Positions 35,091 through 42,214 of a stretch of DNA of 64,000 nt are shown piece by piece. A program made the position numbers and the translations under genes. Source of the DNA: Planctomycetota bacterium (GTDB taxonomy: Bacteria > Planctomycetota > Phycisphaerae > Phycisphaerales > UBA1924); assembly GCA_003696675.1 (NCBI GenBank), contig RFGH01000074.1, forward strand, positions 160,818-224,817. The letters run 5' to 3'. The notes under the pieces were generated by a model. It was not told where the DNA came from. It searched no databases and was given only the letters and a program-made list of their open reading frames with translations. Numbering within the stretch: position 1 is the first letter of the stretch; each line of letters opens with the position of its first letter.

Positions 35091-36197
35091 TCAGACGGCG
35101 GCAGCCTCGGCACGGCGGGCTGGTTTGCGATCGGGCATGCGGTTTTCAAGTCGATAGACATACGCGAGGATCTCGGCGACAGCCTCGTAATGCTCTGGCG
35201 CGATTTCCTGGCCGACATCGATGCCCCAATACAAGGCCCGAGCGAGCGGTGGGCGTTCGACGATGGGGACCTTGTGCGTCCGGGCGATCTGTCGGATACG
35301 CAGTGCGACCTCGTCGACACCCTTGGCCGTCACGCGCGGCGCCCTCATGGTTTCGGTGTCGTACTTGATCGCTACGGAAAAGTGTGTTGGGTTCGTGATG
35401 ATTACATCCGCCTCCGGCACGGATTGGCCGATGCGCTGCATGACGATCTGACGGGCCATCTCGAGGCGTTTTCCCTTGATCATGGGATCACCTTCCATCG
35501 ACCGGCGTTCGTCCTTGACTTCCTGCTTGGTCATTTTGAGATCCTGGGTGTGCTGCCAACGCTGGTAGATATAGTCGGCTAGGGCGATGATGGAGAGCAA
35601 CGCGAGCAGCACGATGACAAGGAGGACCAAGGTACGGACGATCTCGGCCGTGGCGCCCACAGCGGTCATCGCGGGAAGGATGGCGAGTCGTTCGATGCGG
35701 GACATAACGACCAGCCAAGCAACGAGCAGCACGGCGACGAGCTTGACGGTGTTGATCGCGGTCTTGGCGAGCCCGCGCTTGCCGAACAGTCTTTTGAATC
35801 CTGCGATGGGATTGAGCTTGGTGAGCTTGGGGCGGATCGGCTCTGCGGAAATGACCCAGCCGACCTGGACGACCTGACCGAGAAAAGCAACAAGGAAGGC
35901 GACCGCAAGGACCGGAAGCATGACGAGCGCGGCCGTGCCGAAGGAGCGGCGGATGGCGGGTGCGATGGCTTCGGGCGAGAACCACTCGCCGGGGGCATCT
36001 CCACCGAGATAGATCCGCATCTGCGTCAGCAAGGTGTGACCGAGCATGCTCCCGAAGAGCACGAGGATGAGGGCCGCACCGAACAGTGTGACGACACCGG
36101 AGAGGTCCTGACTCTTCGGGATCTGACCCTTTCCGCGTGCCTCCGACAGCCTCTTCGCGGTTGGTGCCTCGCTCCGTTCGCCCATGTCATCGGCCAT
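35091..36197 (-). CDS. flhB: flagellar export switch protein FlhB
   Basis: A 368-residue membrane protein that switches export from rod-hook to filament substrates. The N-terminus ERSEAPTAKRLSEARGKGQI is typical. Four membrane segments follow. The autocleavage motif NPTH is at residues 269-272, the same numbering as in Salmonella FlhB. The C-terminal cytosolic domain continues with VAIKYDTETMRAPRVTAKG. ATG 36197 is preferred to an upstream GTG (36215), since it begins the standard MADD start and overlaps the fliR end by 11 bases. Confidence 0.96.
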   Translation of the reverse strand: MADDMGERSEAPTAKRLSEARGKGQIPKSQDLSGVVTLFGAALILVLFGSMLGHTLLTQMRIYLGGDAPGEWFSPEAIAPAIRRSFGTAALVMLPVLAVAFLVAFLGQVVQVGWVISAEPIRPKLTKLNPIAGFKRLFGKRGLAKTAINTVKLVAVLLVAWLVVMSRIERLAILPAMTAVGATAEIVRTLVLLVIVLLALLSIIALADYIYQRWQHTQDLKMTKQEVKDERRSMEGDPMIKGKRLEMARQIVMQRIGQSVPEADVIITNPTHFSVAIKYDTETMRAPRVTAKGVDEVALRIRQIARTHKVPIVERPPLARALYWGIDVGQEIAPEHYEAVAEILAYVYRLENRMPDRKPARRAEAAAV

Positions 36198-36981
36198 AGA
36201 CACCTCCGACACCACGGAGCCACTCTGCGATGGCTTGCATCACACGACCAATCTCATCGTCGGCAACATTCGAGATCACGGCGAGGCTGACGAGAAGCAT
36301 CATCAGGCCGCAGACGATCTGGGCCGAAAACCCGACCGTCATGATGTTGATCTGGGGCATGGTCTTCATCACGAAGCCCATCGCGACCATCAGCATGGAG
36401 ACAACGGCCATGACCGGCGTGGCAACACGGATAGCCATGTCGAAGCCTGACCCGAGCACGCCCACGAACAGATCGAGCGGTGTGTCAGAGGCGGTGAACA
36501 TGCCGATCGGAACGGCCCGGAACGAATCGGCCATCGTTGCGAAGAGCAGTTCGAGCCCGCCGAGACCGATGAAGGACATGATCGCGAGGTAGAAGATCAG
36601 ATCACCGACGGCCGAGCCGTTTGCTTCGAGCTCGGGGTTGAAGCTCTCCGCGAGTGACAGGCCGATCTGATATCCCATGATGTAACCGCCCATCTGGACT
36701 GCCAGCAGCGGCAGGGCGGCGATCAGCCCGATCGCCACGCCGATGAGAAGTTCGGCGAAGAGGAGGGGGACGAGCGTGATCGTGTCGACCGACGCGGCGG
36801 GATCGAACGGGGGGACGAACGGGTAGATCGCGATCGCGAACATAAAACTCAGCAGGACCCGGAAGCTTCTGGGCACCGTGCTGCTCGAAAGCATCGGTGT
36901 GAAGACGAATAGACCGGTCAATCGAGCGACGACCAGCATCAGCGGCAGCACATGCGGCAGGATGAAGTCGAGGTTTGGCAT
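36187..36981 (-). CDS. fliR: flagellar export gate protein FliR
   Basis: A 264-residue protein with about six membrane segments. LVVARLTGLFVFTPMLSSS and VPRSFRVLLSFMFAIAIYP match the N-terminal family pattern, and GYIMGYQIGLSLAESFNPE is the conserved central segment. FliR joins FliP and FliQ in the helical export gate core. ATG 36981 overlaps the fliQ stop (TGATG), and the end overlaps flhB. Length is typical. Confidence 0.95.
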   Translation of the reverse strand: MPNLDFILPHVLPLMLVVARLTGLFVFTPMLSSSTVPRSFRVLLSFMFAIAIYPFVPPFDPAASVDTITLVPLLFAELLIGVAIGLIAALPLLAVQMGGYIMGYQIGLSLAESFNPELEANGSAVGDLIFYLAIMSFIGLGGLELLFATMADSFRAVPIGMFTASDTPLDLFVGVLGSGFDMAIRVATPVMAVVSMLMVAMGFVMKTMPQINIMTVGFSAQIVCGLMMLLVSLAVISNVADDEIGRVMQAIAEWLRGVGGVYGR

Positions 36982-37235
36982 CAGAACAGCGACAGCATCT
37001 CGATGCAGAAGGTCTTAAGCAGGCCGATCATCCAAGGGGCGAGCATCACCGCGACAACGATCACGATCACGATCTTGGGAACGAAGGTCAGCGTCTGATC
37101 TTGGATAGATGTGACCGACTGGAACAGGCTCACGACCAGGCCGATGACCATTCCCGCAAGGAGCAGCGGCACGGCGATCGTGAGCACGACCATAAGGGTG
37201 TCACGAATCATCTGGATAGCGACTTCCTGCGTCAT
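36981..37235 (-). CDS. fliQ: flagellar export gate protein FliQ
   Basis: An 84-residue protein with two membrane helices, the usual size. The core VSLFQSVTSIQDQTLTFVPK is a family hallmark, in the turn between helices. ATG 37235 overlaps the fliP stop (ATGA). A longer in-frame extension to 37406 overlaps fliP in another frame and is rejected. Confidence 0.95.
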   Translation of the reverse strand: MTQEVAIQMIRDTLMVVLTIAVPLLLAGMVIGLVVSLFQSVTSIQDQTLTFVPKIVIVIVVAVMLAPWMIGLLKTFCIEMLSLF

Positions 37236-38278
37236 GCGGATTCTCCCGTGACGGGAGTCGGACACACTCCGATGCCCGCCGGAGTTGGCGTAGGACGGAC
37301 CACACGCCATGCCACAAGCAGCACGCAGGCCCCGACCGCGCTTGCCCGGGGGCTGTGTCCCTCGATCACGAAGCTTTCGAGGAGCGATCCGACCACGAGG
37401 GTCCAACCGTCAACCAGAATGAACAGCATGAGCTTGAAGGGAAGGGAGATCATCACCGGCGGCAACATCATCATGCTCATCGAGATGAGCAGACTTGCGA
37501 TCACCATGTCGATGACCAAGAATGGCAGATACACCCGGAAACCCATGAGAAACGCGGTTTTGAGTTCGCTGAGCATGTAGGCGGGGATCAGCGAGGTTGT
37601 GGGCACATGGTCACGCGTGAGTTTTTGAGGCTCGCTGGTGTCGATGCCCTGATAGTTCAGTACCGTGTAGAGGCTGGACCAGTTGTCGGTCGCCTCGATC
37701 TGGTCGAACATGAAATCCCGCACCGGGGCGACAGATCGTTCCCAGAGCACATCGATGTCTCTGATTTCACCGGTCTGGTAGGGTGTGACCGCCTCATCCC
37801 AGATGCGATCGATCGTGGGCTTCATGACCAGCGCCGTCATGAACAATGCCAACCCGGTGATCACCTGTGCGGGTGGAAGCGACTGAGTGCCAAGCGCCTG
37901 ACGCAGGAGAGCGAGTACGACCATGATCCGAACGAAGCTGGTTGTCATCAGCATGATCGACGGCACCAACGCCACCACGGTCAGCAGCAGCATGATGTTT
38001 ATGGCGATGGAGATGCCGGGGCCGTCCGGATTGGCCAGGTCAGCCGATCGGGTGTTCAACGGAGACGCGAACGATGAACCGGCCGACACCATGCCGCCTG
38101 CGTCGGAAAGAGCACGCAGCGGATTGAGGCCGTCAGGGGCGAGCGGCGACAACGGACCAGAAACGGAAGCAGCCCGCGGCGGGTTCGCGTCCGCGACGCT
38201 CGGCCCGTACGCCTGTGCCCGGGCAGGGGACGACACGAGGACGAACGCGAGCAGCATGATGGCCAGCCGCATGAACAT
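37232..38278 (-). CDS. fliP: flagellar export gate protein FliP with C-terminal extension
   Basis: A 348-residue protein; typical FliP has 210-255 residues. A signal peptide (MRLAIMLLAFVLVSSPARAQ) and a 60-residue linker precede the core. The core has MLMTTSFVRIMVVLALLRQ and ALGTQSLPPAQVITGLALF, later FLVIDMVIASLLISMSMMML and LVDGWTLVVGSLLESF, where most homologues end. Here 45 residues follow, with a short hydrophobic stretch (VGACVLLVAWRVV). ATG 38278 overlaps the fliO stop as TGATG; the codon at 38281 is TTG. FliP forms the pentameric entry pore of the export gate. The tail is unusual and could change gate packing. Confidence 0.94.
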   Translation of the reverse strand: MFMRLAIMLLAFVLVSSPARAQAYGPSVADANPPRAASVSGPLSPLAPDGLNPLRALSDAGGMVSAGSSFASPLNTRSADLANPDGPGISIAINIMLLLTVVALVPSIMLMTTSFVRIMVVLALLRQALGTQSLPPAQVITGLALFMTALVMKPTIDRIWDEAVTPYQTGEIRDIDVLWERSVAPVRDFMFDQIEATDNWSSLYTVLNYQGIDTSEPQKLTRDHVPTTSLIPAYMLSELKTAFLMGFRVYLPFLVIDMVIASLLISMSMMMLPPVMISLPFKLMLFILVDGWTLVVGSLLESFVIEGHSPRASAVGACVLLVAWRVVRPTPTPAGIGVCPTPVTGESA

Positions 38279-39021
38279 CAAGCCTGTCGCCCCTGCCAGA
38301 GAGCCTCGAGGCCGCGGGCGAGGGGCCCGGCGTTGCCGGACGTGCGGCCCGCGGGCACCGGCTGCATCCCGGAGCCCAGATCGAACGATTCACTCCGGTG
38401 CAAATAGTCTTCCGCTTCGCGGAGGGAGCGTTCGAAGGACCGGGCGATCGATTCCCCCGCTTCATCACGGGCTTTGAGCAGAACCGAGGCGACATCCTCG
38501 GGGTCAGTGAGTTCACAGAGCGTGGTCATGGCCGCGGAAACGCCGCGACTGCCCCGGGTCATACAGCAGAGCAGCACGCGTCGGTCGAAACGCAAGACGA
38601 CGAGCATCTGGCGGCTGGCGATCGGGTAGCGGGCAAGAACCTCCACCAGCCCAGCCGGGGCACGGCCGCCGGCCCCTACTGCGCCCGCAAGCCCGCCTGA
38701 ACTGGCGGAGACCTTCTTGAATGCCCAGGCCATTGTGAGAATGAGCGCGATCACCCCCGCAAGCGCCATCAGCGTCCTGGCAACGCCGGTCGATGGGACG
38801 ACGGGACCGGCTGAGTCCGGGGATCCAACCAGGGCAGTCGGACGGACCGATGGATCGGACGATGCACCGCCGCCCAGTGGGAGCTGCCCGAGGTCTCTGG
38901 AGGCGACAGAACGGTCGGCCTGCTGCTTACCGACCGGCTCCGGACCAACTCCTTGAGCGGCCGACGGCATGGCCAGAGCGGACAAGCCAAGAAGGAGCAG
39001 AAGCGAAAGGAATCGTGCCAT
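38278..39021 (-). CDS. fliO: flagellar biosynthesis protein FliO
   Basis: A 247-residue protein at the expected position before fliP. It has an N-terminal signal sequence (FLSLLLLLGLSALAMPSAAQ), a periplasmic linker, one membrane helix (about residues 83-101, LMALAGVIALILTMAWAFKK) and a cytoplasmic domain with LARYPIASRQMLVVLRFDRR and VLLCCMTRG. That stretch matches the FliO/FliZ family core in which short strands follow the helix. FliO assists assembly of the FliP ring. The last 70 residues are helical and then Gly/Pro-rich. Identification leans partly on position. Confidence 0.85.
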   Translation of the reverse strand: MARFLSLLLLLGLSALAMPSAAQGVGPEPVGKQQADRSVASRDLGQLPLGGGASSDPSVRPTALVGSPDSAGPVVPSTGVARTLMALAGVIALILTMAWAFKKVSASSGGLAGAVGAGGRAPAGLVEVLARYPIASRQMLVVLRFDRRVLLCCMTRGSRGVSAAMTTLCELTDPEDVASVLLKARDEAGESIARSFERSLREAEDYLHRSESFDLGSGMQPVPAGRTSGNAGPLARGLEALWQGRQA

Positions 39022-39078
39022 GGCGCCATCCTGGCGAAAGGGCCGGAGCTCCGCCGGCCTGGAGACGGAGTGACAGTC

Positions 39079-39648
39079 CTACTTCTCGATCAACTCCTGC
39101 CCCGGATCGAGTATCTCATTGATGCGAACACAGAAGTTGTCGTTGAGCACGAGGACCTCGCCGCGGGCAACATGCCGCTCGTTGACGAACACATCAACGG
39201 GGTCGCCGGCCAGCTTGTCCAGTTCGACTACCGCACCGTCGCCGAGCTGCAGAATGTCCTCGATATACATCCGCGTGCGTCCGAGTTCAATGCGGACGGA
39301 CAACTGGACATCGGACAAGAGGTCCAGGGTCTCCTTTTTGCCTGAACCGACAGCCGCAGCCAAGTCGGAAAGACTGAGCGGCACAGCATCCTTGAGATCG
39401 GTAGCGGGTTTGGTGGCCCGGGTGGCCGACTGTGAGGACTGGGCCTCGGTGACCGCCTCGTCGGCGGTGCTCTGCGTCATGCGGATCGCGGACATGGCGG
39501 CGGCAAGCGCGGCAGCTGTGCCCTCGTCTGCGGTATCACCCGCATCGTCGATTTTTTCAGCGGCGTCCTTCGCAGCCTGCTCGGCCTCGTTCAAGGCATC
39601 TTCGGGGCCTGCGGGGCCGGGGGTCAGGTCGTTTGGCTCATCAGGCAT
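39079..39648 (-). CDS. fliN: flagellar switch protein FliN with acidic N-terminal extension
   Basis: A 189-residue protein. The C-terminal 80 residues are a SpoA/FliN domain: LLSDVQLSVRIELGRTRMYI, GDGAVVELDKLAGDPVDVFV and VARGEVLVLNDNFCVRINEI. The first 100 residues are Ala/Asp/Glu-rich and probably helical or disordered (DEPNDLTPGPAGPEDALNE), not found in short FliN. ATG 39648 has GGGAG seven bases upstream. FliN forms the lower C-ring and binds FliH. fliM, which usually sits between fliL and fliN, is absent; a 166-bp gap takes its place. Confidence 0.93.
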   Translation of the reverse strand: MPDEPNDLTPGPAGPEDALNEAEQAAKDAAEKIDDAGDTADEGTAAALAAAMSAIRMTQSTADEAVTEAQSSQSATRATKPATDLKDAVPLSLSDLAAAVGSGKKETLDLLSDVQLSVRIELGRTRMYIEDILQLGDGAVVELDKLAGDPVDVFVNERHVARGEVLVLNDNFCVRINEILDPGQELIEK

Positions 39649-39814
39649 GGCGCACTCCCGCATCCTGCACGGCGCACAGCGAAATCGGGCCGATCCTCGG
39701 CCCGGTCTGTCTATCGGACTAGGGGTGGGCCCGGGCTCCAACTTTGCGCGGAAACGCGCAAGCCGAAATCGAACGCGCAGTTTTTGCCTAGCGCTCCCTA
39801 TCCCTGTTCGCGGC
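39649..39814. other. 166-bp gap at the usual fliM position
   Basis: No open frame resembling FliM is present. The stretch includes one 7-bp hairpin (TTGCGCG-GAAA-CGCGCAA, 39744-39761) and a GC-rich palindromic part. No good sigma-54 or sigma-28 match was seen on the coding strand. Confidence 0.5.
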
Positions 39815-40345
39815 TTAGCCGTCCGCAGGGAAGCCCTTGCACTCGGGGATGATCACCCGCTCGATGCGGGGGATGCCGTCCGGGTCGGTCCCGAAGATCT
39901 CGTTGAGGTAGGTCGTGACCTGCCGGGTGATCGTCTCCAGGCCGGGCTCTCGGAGGTGCCGGTCTTGAGCTCGACGGAAGATCAGCGCGATGCCCTCCTT
40001 GATCGTGGCCGCGTCGCGTTCGACGATCCGGTTGATTTCCTCGACATTCTTTTGGCGTGCCCGGAGATAGACCTCGACCTTCCACTCCCATACGCGGCCG
40101 GTCTGCATATTCTGGAAAGAAGCCTGGACGAGAGGAATCTCGACGGGCGCTTCCGCGGCGGCCGCCTCTTCGCCCTCGACCGCGGCGGCGTCGGCCGGCG
40201 AGGGACCTCCGCCGAGCATCTTCACGGCGCCGAAGACAACGACACCCTCGACGAGCATCAGCCCGCCAACGATGATGGGAAGCAGCTTGCCGCCCTTTTT
40301 CTTGGACGACTCGCCCGACTCATTGTTGGTTTCTTCGTCGGCCAT
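39815..40345 (-). CDS. fliL: flagellar basal body protein FliL
   Basis: A 176-residue protein with a short charged cytoplasmic start, one membrane helix (about 22-43, LLPIIVGGLMLVEGVVVFGA) and a periplasmic domain. The domain has the FliL pattern EVYLRARQKNVEEINRIVER, then ITRQVTTYLNEIFG and IPRIERVIIPECKGFPADG at the end. FliL surrounds and supports the stator. ATG 40345 has GGGAG nine bases upstream; an in-frame GTG at 40366 overlaps motB and is less likely. Confidence 0.93.
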   Translation of the reverse strand: MADEETNNESGESSKKKGGKLLPIIVGGLMLVEGVVVFGAVKMLGGGPSPADAAAVEGEEAAAAEAPVEIPLVQASFQNMQTGRVWEWKVEVYLRARQKNVEEINRIVERDAATIKEGIALIFRRAQDRHLREPGLETITRQVTTYLNEIFGTDPDGIPRIERVIIPECKGFPADG

Positions 40346-40362
40346 CTGGCGATCTCCCGCGG

Positions 40363-41106
40363 TCACCTGCCGCCGGTGAAGTTCGGGTCCGGGTGCACCT
40401 GGTCGAGGGTGCGGCCGGACTGATAGACCTGCACTCGGCGATTCACGCCCGCGTCTTGCCCCGGCCCAGGCGTGAGCACCATGGGCTCGAAGTCGGCCGC
40501 CGATTCAACCCTCAGAATCGCCGCGTTCACGCCGCATTCTCGGACCAGGTACTCCTTGACCGCGTTGGCCCGGCGGAAGGCCAGCTCGGCGTGATCCAGG
40601 CCCGATCGTTTGTCCTCGATGCCCCACGCGTGCCCGACGATGGGGCAGATGTAGTTCAGCCCGCTGATCCGCGGCGCGACATCCGCTCGGAGCATGTCCT
40701 TGAAGCGCTGGTTCAGTTCGGCCGAGCCCGGCTCGAAGAGGACGGAGCCACCGATGGCATGCCGCGCGCCTTCTTGGATGATCGCGCTGGTGTCTTGCCT
40801 TCCCGGAACACTCGGATCGACATTTTCCTCGGTGCTCTTTTTATCATCGTCCCGCTTGGCACGGTTCTCGAGATAGTTGATCATGGCGTTGTTGGGCGAA
40901 TCGCGGATCTCGGCGATGCCGAGACCGCCCTTCACGCTGAACGCTTCACGCACCGACTCAACGACTTTCTGATAATCCCGCGGCTTCTTCAACTCCGAGA
41001 AGGCCGCGAGCAGAATGAAAAAGCAGAGCAGCAGCGACATCAGGTCGCCGAAGGTGAGGACCCACTCTGGTACGGACGCCTTGGGGGCTTCGACCTTCTT
41101 GGCCAC
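40363..41106 (-). CDS. motB: flagellar stator protein MotB (PomB-like)
   Basis: A 247-residue protein. One membrane helix near the N-terminus, VPEWVLTFGDLMSLLLCFFI, carries the ion-conducting Asp in the GDLMSLL context. That context is shared with PomB/MotS sodium-type stators rather than the H+-type MotB consensus, so sodium use is possible. A plug-like stretch follows, then an OmpA-like peptidoglycan-binding domain (about 115-235) with GHAWGIEDKRSGLDHAELAF and NRRVQVY. AAAGGAG seven bases before GTG 41106 decides the start. It lies 12 bases after motA. Confidence 0.95.
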   Translation of the reverse strand: MAKKVEAPKASVPEWVLTFGDLMSLLLCFFILLAAFSELKKPRDYQKVVESVREAFSVKGGLGIAEIRDSPNNAMINYLENRAKRDDDKKSTEENVDPSVPGRQDTSAIIQEGARHAIGGSVLFEPGSAELNQRFKDMLRADVAPRISGLNYICPIVGHAWGIEDKRSGLDHAELAFRRANAVKEYLVRECGVNAAILRVESAADFEPMVLTPGPGQDAGVNRRVQVYQSGRTLDQVHPDPNFTGGR

Positions 41107-41118
41107 GACCGTGCTCCT

Positions 41119-41895
41119 TTAGGCGGCGTCGGCCAGGATCTCGGCACGCCGTGCCGGGGGGAGGAAGGTGAGCAGCTTGCTCTCGACCACGCGCGGGTTA
41201 TCGCCCGACTGGATCGACATCACGCCGGCGATGATGATGGTCTTGAGAAGGACCTCCTCCTGATCCTTCATATACAGCTTGTCTCCGATCGGACCGGCAA
41301 AGGCATTGGCGATGACCGCTCCGTAGAGGGTGGTGATCAAGGCCACGGCCATCGAGGGGCCGATGGTGGACGGGTCTTCCATGGATCCGAGCATGAAGAT
41401 CAGGCCCAGCAGCGTCCCAATCATGCCGAACGCGGGCGCATACTTGCCGAACTGATCGAGCATCAGCTTGCCCTGCATGTGCCGGGTCATCATGCCCTCG
41501 AGCTCGGAGTCAAGAATCACCTTGATCAGCTCGGGGTCCGTGCCGTCAATGGCCATCTTGATGCCGCGAACGATGAACTCATCTTTCATGTCCTGGACAT
41601 GGTTCTCGAGGCTCAGGATGCCTTCGCGGCGGGCGATCTCCGCGTACTTGACGAGGTCTTTGATCGCTTCGGCGGGATCCGCTGTCTGCCCGAAGATTGC
41701 CTTCATCACGAAGGTGTGAAACTTGAGCGTTTTGGCCAAGGGAAAGGCGCAGGTCACCGCACCGATCGTCCCGCCGAACACAACGATGATCGACGCCGGA
41801 TCGATGAGCGCAAGCGGATTACCACCGCCGATTACGATGGCCAAGGCCACGGCGATGAACGCGATACACATACCCCCGACGGTGCCCAGATCCAC
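41119..41895 (-). CDS. motA: flagellar stator protein MotA (PomA-like)
   Basis: A 258-residue protein with four membrane segments. The N-terminus GTVGGMCIAFIAVALAIVIG and IDPASIIVVFGGTIGAVTC match PomA-type stators. The cytoplasmic loop carries charged residues for rotor contact (AIKDLVKYAEIARREGI), and GKYAPAFGMIGTLLGLIFML holds the third helix. Start is GTG 41895 with GGAGG eight bases upstream. A candidate sigma-28 promoter lies in the 79-bp gap before it, so the stators may have a late-class start. Confidence 0.95.
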   Translation of the reverse strand: MDLGTVGGMCIAFIAVALAIVIGGGNPLALIDPASIIVVFGGTIGAVTCAFPLAKTLKFHTFVMKAIFGQTADPAEAIKDLVKYAEIARREGILSLENHVQDMKDEFIVRGIKMAIDGTDPELIKVILDSELEGMMTRHMQGKLMLDQFGKYAPAFGMIGTLLGLIFMLGSMEDPSTIGPSMAVALITTLYGAVIANAFAGPIGDKLYMKDQEEVLLKTIIIAGVMSIQSGDNPRVVESKLLTFLPPARRAEILADAA

Positions 41896-41949
41896 GGCCC
41901 GGCCTCCGACTTCTGCCCACGGTCTGTCGCGGGCTCACCGTACAGAGAG

Positions 41950-41977
41950 TCATCGGCCGAGCGGAAAGGCTTCTTCA
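41950..41977 (-). promoter_or_regulatory. candidate sigma-28 promoter before motA
   Basis: On the minus strand TGAA (41977-41974, including the flbD stop codon) is followed after 16 bases by GCCGATGA (41957-41950). It matches the other TGAA-N16-GCCGAT sites in the cluster. Confidence 0.45.
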
Positions 41978-42187
41978 CGCCTGGACGGGGGATTCGGGCG
42001 GGATCAGACCACGCAGATGGCGGCCGTACTCGATAACCCGGGCGACGATCTCCCGGGCCGATTCTCGGACGATGAGATGCTCGCCGGTGACCAGCGTGAT
42101 GATTGTGTCCGGGTTCTGTTCGATAGTCCGGATCAGTTCGGCGTTGAGCACGAACGGCTGGTTGTTCAGGCGTGTCAGACTGATCAT
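41975..42187 (-). CDS. flbD: flagellar protein FlbD (SwrD family)
   Basis: A 70-residue protein with the complete FlbD/SwrD layout: ISLTRLNNQPFVLNAELIRT at the start, then IEQNPDTIITLVTGEHLIV. In Bacillus the relative SwrD supports stator power. Its position between flgE and motA is the classical one. It lies 27 bases after the flgE stop. The Caulobacter regulator also called FlbD is unrelated. Confidence 0.93.
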   Translation of the reverse strand: MISLTRLNNQPFVLNAELIRTIEQNPDTIITLVTGEHLIVRESAREIVARVIEYGRHLRGLIPPESPVQA

Positions 42188-42214
42188 GGCTGTCGCCGGC
42201 GCTCCTTATCTTGG

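Noticed and set aside
36190..36197. GCCGATGA at the flhB start as a sigma-28 -10
   Set aside because: It is the coding sequence for the first residues (Met-Ala-Asp-Asp), and no TGAA or TAAA lies at the right distance.
40393..42036. A 547-codon open frame opposite motA, motB and flbD
   Set aside because: It crosses three well-identified genes and their gaps, and has no recognisable family or start signal.
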